Part shown: piece by piece, positions 25,057 to 36,100 of the stretch
How the letters are laid out: each line of letters begins with the position of its first letter
Position numbering within the stretch: position 1 is the stretch's first letter
Assembly: GCA_035222895.1 (NCBI GenBank)
Contig: JAVYIG010001816.1
Coordinates: 62,001-126,000 of the forward strand
Reading direction: 5' to 3'
DNA length: 64,000 nt
From: Strongylocentrotus droebachiensis
Taxonomy: Eukaryota; Echinodermata; Echinoidea; Camarodonta; Strongylocentrotidae
Notes under the pieces: model-generated
Databases searched by the model: none
What the model saw: only the letters and a program-made list of their open reading frames with translations
Told to the model about the DNA's origin: nothing
Program-made: the position numbers and the translations under genes

Positions 25057-25860
25057 TGCCCAACTATCAAAACACCCATCTATTGGGTAATAATTGCTCA
25101 ACAATTTCTCTGCAACATCCATTTGCCCAACTCTCAAAACACCCATCTATTGAGTAATAATTGCTCAACAATTTCTCCACAATATCCATTTGCCCAACTA
25201 TCAAAACACCCATCTATTGGGTAATAATTGCTCAACTATTTCTCCACAATATCCATTTGCCCAACTATCAAAACACCCATCTATTGGGTAATAATTGCTC
25301 AACAATTTCTCCGCAATATCCATTTGCCCAACTCTCAAAACACCCATCTATTGGGTAATAATTGCTCAACAATTTCTCCGCAATATCCATTTGCCCAACT
25401 CTCAAAACACCCATCTATTGGGTAATAATTGCTCAACTATTTCTCCACAATATCCATTTGCCCAACTCTCAAAACACCCATCTATTGGGTAATAATTGCT
25501 CAACTATTTCTCCACAATATCCATTTGCCCAACTCTCAAAACACCCATCTATTGGGTAATAATTGCTCAACTATTTCTCCACAATATCCATTTGCCCAAC
25601 TCTCAAAACACCCATCTATTGGGTAATAATTGCTCAACTATTTCTCCACAATATCCATTTGCCCAACTATCAAAACACCCATCTATTGGGTAATAATTGC
25701 TCAACTATTTCTCCACAATATCCATTTGCCCAACTATCAAAACAACCATCTATTGGGTAATAATTGCTCAACTATTTCTCCACAATATCCATTTGCCCAA
25801 CTCTTTAATTCGTCTGTTGGATAATCATTGCTCAACATTTTTTCCATAACATCTATTGGC
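25057..25860 (+). repeat. Left subterminal array: 11 units of 67 bp plus one decayed unit
   Basis: Units start with TGCCCAACT at 25057, 25124 and every 67 bp to 25727. A diverged twelfth runs from 25794. Each carries TTTGCCCAACT, CTATTGGGTAATAATTG and TTGCTCAAC. The units are nearly identical and differ mostly at ACTATC/ACTCTC and CAACAA/CAACTA. Because 67 is not a multiple of three, overlapping 65-aa frames appear in a ladder; they are repeat artefacts. In CACTA elements such subterminal repeats serve as transposase or accessory-protein binding sites, which is the likely role here by analogy. Confidence 0.95.
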
Positions 25861-27186
25861 TCAACTCTTTTTCTCATCTAAAGGGTAATAATTGCTTAAC
25901 TGAAACACAAATAACATACACAGTAAACACATGTTGTTGTTTTCATCAGAAACGTAAAAACAAAACTTGTTAACATCAACTACAACATTACAATTTTTGG
26001 TGAAAAAAATACAACCTTTTAAAAAAAGTAAATGCAAATATAGCCCCTGTTTGGTGCAGCATGACAACTTTGATGTACACTGTATGTATCCCATGTACTC
26101 TGATTTCATACATGAATATGTGCATCATATATATTTTGTGGGTGTGGCATAGTGTTCATTTATCCTGACACACCAATACTCTGCCTTAGAGTGTTACACA
26201 TGAACACATTTTTTTGAAGTGAAAAAAAAAGAGGAAATAAATTCAAATCCCTCTAGATTATTTGACATGTGCAGAAGTACCACATGAAAGTTTGGCTATC
26301 TGTGATGGTGAACAGGTACTGATCAAATAACAAGGATACACACTGCCTACTATAACTTTTTGATTAGATTAAAGACAACAAAAATCAATTGACCCTACCT
26401 GCTATACTCAGTTTGATTGATTTTATTGATATTATCAATAATATCAATACAATTTTGCAAAATGTAGATAAAAATGTTGACTTCTCTACTTCTGCTTTGC
26501 GCGATGTAAATTAATGCATGCAGTCCATTCAGCAGAGAGTTCAGCGTAGGGTCAATGGACGATACACATTACATGAAAATTAATGGTATATGTAATTTAC
26601 AATCATATACCCCACTTGCTTTTTTGAACGCAGAAAATATCATAGCTCATGTTTTATGAAGAAATATATCATTTTGATGTACGAGTTATGAAACAGTACT
26701 CTTGGGATTAAGACCAAACACGATAAGCATTTGTATACGCCAGTGCAAAAGATTTATAGCCAATAATATGTTTTGTATTTATACTTGGCATATATTCATT
26801 TGTTTTCTTAAACTTTCAAGGTGGGGATGTTAAGCAATGATTGGGATAAAACAATTAGGCCTTTATCATTTTTAAAATGTACACAAAGACTTCTGCTGTG
26901 TATAAATTCACTCTTTTTTTTATATTATTCAGCGATCCTCACCCCACCCTCAAATCTTCAGTCTTACACAAACATGTCTAAATTATGTAAAATAATGTGC
27001 TGAATCCAACTCATAACAGTTTGTCTTTAAGGTTATTTTGTCCAAAATAATACTTTTTTCCAGTTTTTTTTCTCCCAAAATAAACTGGTTCAAGTAGCCA
27101 AAATGTGCTAAACGATGATGTGTCAGTTTCATCTGTAGGAAATATATCACCAGTAATCATCCTTGGCGTGAACACATCATGATGGC

Positions 27187-30100
27187 TTATGGCATGTTCA
27201 TGAAGGCTCGGACCTCCCGCAGCTTTGGTGTAAGATGCTCCCCATCGGTAAACTGGAACACCACAATCTGGAGAAATTTCCAAACAGAACAGCTTTGCGG
27301 CTGATATTCGATATCCATCACATAAAGTGCCTTAAAGCACAAGTCGACTGCTTTAAGCAGTGTTGCGGCAGGAAGTATCCTCCTCTCTACTACGACGTAC
27401 GCCTGTATTGGTGTGAGAATGTTCCCACGCACAACAACAAATGGCTGTGACCTGACTGCTTCATCAATGTTATCAACATAAGTCTGGATGTCGAGAACCT
27501 CCTGTAGTCCAAAGAGAAATCAAGAAGAAATCATTTGTAATTATATGGATTGATATATATATATTTGATGCTTGTCGAATGCTTCTGCTTATGAATCCAC
27601 AATCACCTACAGGACACCCAAATTTGTTTATGCATGTTCATCCCTGTCCCATCAAAACATTACTGGGTATTCTTAAATATCCCTGCGGCAAAGGTCAACT
27701 GTACCCAAACTGGTCACGTTCAGAGCATTACATCAACTAAGCTGGAAGGCATATACAGCCTGTTAATATAAGCATGCATTTTTCACATGTCATTTGCAGG
27801 TTAAAGGACTTGCTTGCATTCATGAGTGAAATGCGATGTGATGACAAATCTGAGGCCATTTGTAGTTGTACCACAGATAATGACGAACTGACTTATTAAG
27901 ATTAAAGCGCCTAGTGTTGCCCCTGCAGGGCCTCCTTGGAGACCAGCGTGCCCATTACTAGGAACTTGAAAATGGTTGCTTTTCAAGTTTTACACAAATA
28001 AAATGTTATGGCAATGCCTTATCTGGTAAGAACATAGGTATTGCATTTCAACCTCAATTTCATCAGTTGTCCTAGGTTTGAAACTCTTAACAAATTAACT
28101 ATTGAATTTGTTTGTAATGAAATATGATTACTATGGCAAGATTTTAAACACAAACCAAAATATATGCCTTACATGTCATTACTTTACCACCTCCCCAGCA
28201 CATATACTTACTGGTTGAACGTCAATGAAGGACGACAATGTTTCTGCAGTGGTGTACGTTCCTCTCTTGGAATCTTTCCTTCCTCGGAACAAGACTGGGA
28301 GCATGTAGAATCCAAGATTGCTCTTTTCCTCTAAAAAGAGGGAAACAATGAAAGAGTTAAGTAATTAAGTCCCAATTACATATGAAGAAAAGGTGCAACA
28401 GCAAACAGGTCAATTATGGAACATCTTACAAAATGTACAGTTATATACAGCAAATTAAAAATAACGGTCGAATACAACAATTATTTTCTACAAATATGGG
28501 TAAAATCACTCAACGTAAATGTCAGTCAGTAATTTGGAGCTCAGCTTTCTGAGTAAAGAAAATCAAAATTGCACAAACTTCAGCATAGCCTTCCCAATGA
28601 GCTTTAAACCACCATCCCCACCCCAAAAAGCAAACAAACAAAACCAGCAAGTAAAAGTATGCTAAACCTTTGTCATGGAATCATGTTTTTATCATATGTT
28701 GTACATGTATTATATGTTTCAGAGCACTTTTATTTATTTCAGTTCAATTCCTTACAGGGGGGATATTAGACTCAATGTTTGGTCCTGGCCACAAAAATAA
28801 ACATCATATAGTGTAATTGAAATAAATTCTTTTGACTTTCTCTCAAGTCATTTTCACTAATACTGTCAAATGTGTGTTCTGACACCACATACCAAGACTG
28901 AGTTTCCCAGGGTCATGAATGTTTTCGAATTCGGCTCTTGCACTTCTCCAGTTGCCAGTTTTCTCGGTGAAGTCCACTACTTTGTTACAGAATGTGGGCC
29001 ACTTCTGGTACAGTGCGTTTGCTTTCTCTGGGAACAATTCTGCAAAATCTCCTTCAATCTGTAATTGTTAGGATAGTTATAGAAGCCAGATGAAAGGTAG
29101 GATATCTTTCATTTGCATCTTCTCTTTACCATTTTGCAAGGATTTGAATGGTACACACTAACAATTATCGGTTCAATAGGGATGCACGATTTCTGTAGGA
29201 CCGTGTATCTCAGATTGTTAAACGATCCCTTTAAGGAGACTGCTAAAGTAAACCTGCCCATGCAACCAAAAAACAAAAAAGTTACTTCTCAAAACATGCG
29301 ACTCTAGTTTAATTTAATGTCCTTTCTTGTCACATGCAGAAGAAAAATCAAGGTCCACATACCATTCCAGCATCGAGAAGTCTGGGATATGTGGTAAGAA
29401 TGTTCTTCACACAACAGTCACTTCTCTTGATCCAGTCATGTCTTTTTGTTGCTGTTTGTTTCATGTAGTCCTGATCACCATGTCCTCTGGCTCCTTGTTG
29501 TTACGCAGCCATTCTTCCATTGTCGTGATGTTATCATCGTTCACAGACTCAAGATCAGTATCTCCTGGATATAATGCAACAGAACAATCAACAATTAGCA
29601 TGTATCAACAAGTTTTTGATGATTGTATTGGAAGGGGGGTTTTAGTTGGCATTGCTCATGCCCCACCAGTTTGTTATGGCACAGCATGACTTCATCAGAC
29701 GGATCTGAATAACTCAAAACTTTAACTATATGAAAAAGTAGCCAGAATACCTTGCTTTTGAGACTCTGCCTCGTCTTCAGCTACTGGTACCCTCAGGGAC
29801 TTCTCCTTTTTTCTGACATACCTCAGATGCTCCTCCAGGTAGCCTGTTGCTGGCCGCCCCTTGGCCCCCACGCAGTACCAGGCCTCCTGCTCAAATAAAT
29901 TAAAATTCCTTCATAATTCAACTTCAAAAACAGTAATGCTCAACAACATTTGTTAAACATTAATAATAATCAAATAAAAGCACAATAAAATTCCAGTGTA
30001 AACTGTACATTAACATATTTTGTTACATATGTCAGTGTTTGCAATAACAAGGTTTGTCCTCTTAAGTACCTATTTCTAACTGCACACTGTTATATTCCAG

Positions 30101-33100
30101 CAATGTCATCAAGTCATTGCAAAAACAAAGTGAATGATGGATAATTCTGTGAATATCCATTACTCAATGGCATGCAGACAAAAGTCTAAATATTAAGAGA
30201 TGTGTCATTACTGGATAATATAACTTATAAACAAGTGGTAAAAATAAACAAAAATATTGCACGATTTAGTGATTGATGCCATATTAGCTTTTCATTATTT
30301 GTAAGCTTTTCAGGCCTGTCTACTGTCAAATTTACTATTGCCAGAGATGCTCTTACAATGCTTGTGATAATGTGATACAACATGCAATTGATTGAGCATC
30401 TCCAATATAATAAATACAAGAATAACAAAATTGAGGAAGCTTCATAGCAAGTTACACAAAATAATATGATCCAGTATTCCAAAAGTTATTGCATAAACAC
30501 ATAATTTATTTGATTTAGACCTTAAAGTAGCTTATTGCTTCTGGCTCAAACAGAAACTTCTCATAAAATTTCACTTTCTTGTAAATGGGGTCTGTGGGGT
30601 AGGGACAGATGGAGGTATGGATGGACAACCTAAGAATTAAGGCACCTCCAAGTAATAAATGCCCGCTGTGGTAAGAATCAATCCATAAATCAGTCCAGAA
30701 AAAAGTGGTGATCTGAGCCATACCTGAGGTCACATATATTAAGGAAAGCAATTCATGGACAGGACTTACATAGCCAAGTGGAGATTCTGGATCTTTTAAG
30801 AAAGGAAAGCTTGTCACAATGGCATGGGCCATTGATGCCTTCACAAATGAGCTTGGCTTGGTACCATACTCCCGTATCAGGTACTGAGTCAACATATCCA
30901 CAACAGTATGCCGGTCCCTTTTGCTGCAGAGATTTGTAGCATTGATGTTCCTTAATGCTGCTCTTCCCATGGTGGTCTCTCTCAATATACAAGCAATGTT
31001 CTGCAACAGATAAAGGATTTTTTGTTTAAAGATCAGTAAATTCAGAATAAACAAGTGAAATGTGACAGCATGCAGTCGGTGGGTATATCTCTGGCTGTCC
31101 GACCTCCTACAATAAGCCCATCATAAATCACTCACTGGGCATTCCTTGCAAACTTTGTTCTGATAAAAAATTTCAATGAAACCTTGAAACTGACCTTAGA
31201 CTAGCTTAAAACCCATAACCCCAACCAAACATTTTCCATAACATTCCTTTATTCATTCATACCAAAATGTACCTACCAAATCATATCACTAGCCATTCTG
31301 CAGATGTAGAAATAAAATGGTATTTTTAGTAAAAACTTGAATAACCTTTGAACTGACCTTTCACCTTTGAGCCCTGCTGCTTGTCAGAAATACTGACAGA
31401 CAGATAACTCCAAGACATAATGCCTCTGGCACCCTTATGTGTTGGAGGCATAAAAACTGATGAATGATGGTGACTCGACATGCCCACTCTTCAATTGTAT
31501 CAGCCCACTATATACATAAACTTACGAAATGCACTTTCTTGACCCGTTTCAGGGGAGGATGTTGATCAGGACTCTTGGATTCTGGGGAGTCGTAAAGTGG
31601 CGTATCCAAACTGGGCTGGGAAGGGCTTTGTCTGGGACTCCACTCACTTCCTGTTACACAAGAGAGATCTGAGCAGTCATCTAAGGAGAACACTGATGGG
31701 CTTCTTGTCGACGTTGATGCTTGTTCCATGCTTTGTTGATTTGCAGCATGATACTACAATAAATAAATGAAAAATAATTGAACTTTCAATGTACATGTAA
31801 ATGACTGATTATTCTTTACATTATTAATGACACAAACAGCCCCAGGTTAGACTTTAGTATCAAGTTTATTCCTTGAAGGGGAAAATCATTCTCACTGTTT
31901 CTGTACCCTTGTCCTATTTAAAGCAAACCCATAATTGAAAAGTGGTCACTCATGAGCCGAAGCTTCTTCAGTACATCTATAATATAATAATATCCAGTTA
32001 GGAACTTTCACTTTAGGCAGGAACATGCATTGGTAAAAAATAGCACATTTCCGGGGCCTCAATGAAGTACATATGCTAGAAAAACTTGGCATGAGTCATG
32101 GTACATTTAAGAAATTACAACATAATATGAATGAATGCAAATATAACAGACACATTTTCAGATACAGAAACAATGAAGTTAATAACGAGTTAAAAAATTC
32201 AAACCAGATATTTACTGTAAAAATTGTCATTGGAATAATCAAAATTTGTTAGCAAGTCAGTACAGATCGATCAAGGTTAGCTTCTTAGCTATTTTTTCAA
32301 TCAAAATGTGTAGAATGATACACTAAGAACTGATTCATAGATATAATTGTAATTGGAATAACAGTTTCTTTCTTTTGCTTTGTTTTGGTTCTGTTCTCTA
32401 AGACAAAATTTGCAAGTGCACCTGTAATGTCTAGTTGTAAAAATATATCACTTGCTTGCAACGGGTTGCCTACACGTACCTTCTTGTTCCTAGATGAATG
32501 AATGGTGCACCACAATATACAAGCAGCGCCCTCTTCCACTATAGGACTGGACAGCATTGACTGGCCTGTGATCAAACAGGTCACACCATTCAACAGCAGC
32601 TTGTGATTCCTCTCTGCCCACCTGTACTGCAAATGCTTCAACATGTCTGTTGAAGTACAAGGTCTGATACAGCCGAAGGAGCAGATACAACTTTTCTTGC
32701 ACCACTACAATATGCTGAACACGTCCAAACGTGGGTCCATCATCATCAGTCCAATATAGAAGTACATCAACACCTGCCCGGAACTCATATCCATGAATGT
32801 CCACTTTCCCAGCAACTGTAACTTCGGTTCCCCTTCCACAGTTAATTTTTTTGCAAAGTGCCTCATCATCAAGTAGATCACCAAGCATTGCTGCAGCTTG
32901 CTGTGACACATTGATATCTTGGCTATCCAGTGACTGATTTGATACTGACCTGTAGCACCGTGCCATTTGGTATCTGTTAGCCAATGTTTTGACAATGTTT
33001 TGGTAGTTGCAAGATACACTGGCAATCTGCTTGAAAGGTCTGTGCATTGCTTCAAAACGCAATGCTGAATACTGGGTCAGTGGCCCAAGGTGTTTCAGTG

Positions 33101-36100
33101 CACGTGGGTAATGCACAAGAAAGTGCTGCTTCGGAGTTAGACTAGCTTCAGGGAAGAGCTGCATGAAGAGCCTGTGGTGATCATCAATCATTGCCTTCAG
33201 GACATAGATGGCAGACTTACTGATACTGGGACTCATAATGATTTTGAAGATGTCAATGATTGACAGTAAGAGTTCCCACTCTTCACACATCTCATCAATC
33301 TTGTCTCCTAACATGAGAGGAATGTTGTATGCAAGGCACGTCATCTGTGCTGATGTCTGTCCACTGGCAGAATATGGATTCTTCAGTGATGCCTGCCTGA
33401 TTGGGCTTGGTCTGTTTTTGCGGTCCACAAAGCCAAAATTGAATGAGGATATTCTACTGTTCACCTCATCCAGTGTTATGAAACCCTTCTGAACAAGTTT
33501 ACTCAAAACAAGGTGCATTTCCAGGGGCAAGACTCCCTCTGTAAAATCATGCATTACATCTGGACATAAGTTTTGGGTGGAATGGTAGTAAGGCAATTCA
33601 TTCAAAACTGTTGCATGCTTCAAGCCAGATTCTGACAAGGGCTTTTGAAGATCTGTATCATAGTTTATTTCATCACGGAGATATTGGGCATCCTCTTTTG
33701 GCTGTTTCTGAAGCAACGAGCGATGGCCTCTACAGAATCTACAGTAATAGTTGGCACGGAAACAGGTTGTACATCCCAGCATGGCATGAATGCCAAGATT
33801 GTCCCCTACAACTTGGAATAAGTAGGGTTTGACCCTACCCTCAAACTCTTTGCACTTGATAGTGAGTCCATCAGTCCACATCTGCTGCAGATCATCCTTG
33901 ATTACCTTCAAAACTTCTGAGATGCCATATTTACTCAAAAGCGGAGATGTGATCATAGCTGTGAGCATGATATTTTCCAGCCTAGCCTGGTATTTCCTGG
34001 GAAGGGATAACACACTTGTATAAAAGGCACTTACCTTGTGTTTGCCGCGTTTTGACCCAAGCGGATTGGCTGTCTCAAACTCATCATTGTACAACAACAG
34101 AGGCACTAAGAATTCACAGTCTTGTCTAGCAGTAGCTTCCTGCCTTTTATAATAGTGACCATCTTTGAATGAATACAAAACATCATTATCTTTTGATCCT
34201 TTTTGAGACAGTATGGCGTTCATTACTCCTGGTCGCTCTAAGTATTGTTTAATAGTGTCAGCTAGTGGTATATATGGAAAGGTTTCTTTTTGTGTGCTTT
34301 GCAGTGGATCACCTGTCTTTTGATCAATTTTTGGTTTTAAGCAAGTTCCCAACAACACCTCACAAGGCTGAATGAAATCACCTTTCTCAGAGAAATATTT
34401 TTTCTGTTGAGTATCTGACATGAGCTCTGAAAATGGATTCTTTGAATTCTCGAATACATCTTGTATATCAGATCTCAGCTCACTGTTAGCTGCATATTGT
34501 GGCTCACTTAAGATATCCATCACATCCTGTTGCACAGTTTGTAACACAGAAATAACCAAATCTTGTGCGGTTTGAATGACCTTGTTGGTGTGTGAAGCAG
34601 GCACATTAGTCCTTGCCCTGAGTTCTGCTACAAACTTTGCTGCAATATCAGGTAGTCTCTCTGTTTGCGTTTCAAAAGAGACATCTTCCTGCTCACTGCT
34701 TTCTCCAACAAACAATGCCTTTTCCTGGTGCAGTTGTTCCAAATTCCCTTCAGTGTTGTTATTCTTTCCTAGAACAGATCCTTCATAACAGGTTTCACTT
34801 TGGTGATCTGGAACTGCTTTTGTAGTTGTGCTTGACGTCTTTATCCGTGCAGCGTGCTTTGAAATGAGATGTTTTCTATATCCCGATAATGTACGAAATG
34901 TTAGTCTACATGCCCCTTGCATGCATGTTATACTTACATTTTTTCCCCTGGTTGTTGTATGTGTGTATTTTAAATGATGGAATAGGCAAGAAATATCCCC
35001 CCTAATTAAATCAAGACACTGAAAGCATCTGTAACTATCCATAGTGAGATATTGTGCCACATCTAGGGCCTACCTCTGCACGCCACCCAGCGAGAAACTT
35101 CAATCGAGGTCCAATCTTGGGTATGAAGGATGTGATTATACTTTCACTTAGAAGGGGAAGGGTTTCCACATCAACTTCATTTTCTGGAGAAGAAGAGGGA
35201 GAGATTGATAAATAAGGCTTAGTGCAGCATAAACTGATTGTTTTCATATAATACCACAAACACACGTATGGTTGCGCAAATTAAACAAAAGTATATGTTT
35301 TAGATAATGATAAGCTGTAAACATTTGCTCATGTTCCAGCTAAAATATCTTCCATTTTGAATAAATCGCATAATCAATGTTTTTTGTTATTCCACAAGAG
35401 TCTATGAAAATCTGAATTTTCAAATGCGATTTTCTCGAAAATTTGGTCTTCGTATAGAAAACTTACTTTTAGATCATACTAGCGAATTGTATCAACTAAT
35501 TGCTATTTATTTTCAGGTGATGTTACTAACATCCACACAATCAAATTAAGAATGGAAACCTTTTCTAAAGTCATACTAGTAATCACCTTAGTTTAGTCAA
35601 ATTGTGCCTAATTTTTAACAATGTAGGGGCCTATTTAAAGTATAAAGATTAGTTGCATCAGCAATGAATTTGATTTCAAAGAAAGTCATTCAACTTACCA
35701 AATGAATCAGAATGATTTGAGAGTTAGCATAGCGGTCAATATATGCTGATTGGTTAATTAACATTACTAATTCATTGATAATCATATGTGTCTTCTCCAT
35801 GTGCACTGTCATGCCTATTACTTCAACTTTAAACTGCCATACCGGTAATTGTTTTGTTCAACCTTTTGCGGCTGCCATGATATTGTCTGCATTAGTAGCC
35901 ATGTTTCTCAGCTTTAGTATGACAAATAACCTAGCTTTATCTGACCAGGGTTTCTCAAAAAGTCTAGCACTCAAGCCTTTCACAGGCCACTTACAGTACC
36001 ATACAACCATATATAAATTATAGTGTGTTACCTTGAATAGAGGCAACTGACAATTGTTTATCCTAGAAAAGATAATTTGTGGTGTTTAATAATTCTTTTG

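Noticed and set aside
25057..25860. Regular 67-bp array resembling a CRISPR or a repeat-protein gene
   Set aside because: Units are contiguous without spacers, the context is eukaryotic, and the overlapping 65-aa frames exist only because 67 is not divisible by three. It is a transposon subterminal satellite.
32297..33055. Minus-strand ORFs of 115-116 codons overlapping the transposase
   Set aside because: They are alternative-frame shadows of the 856-aa transposase ORF.
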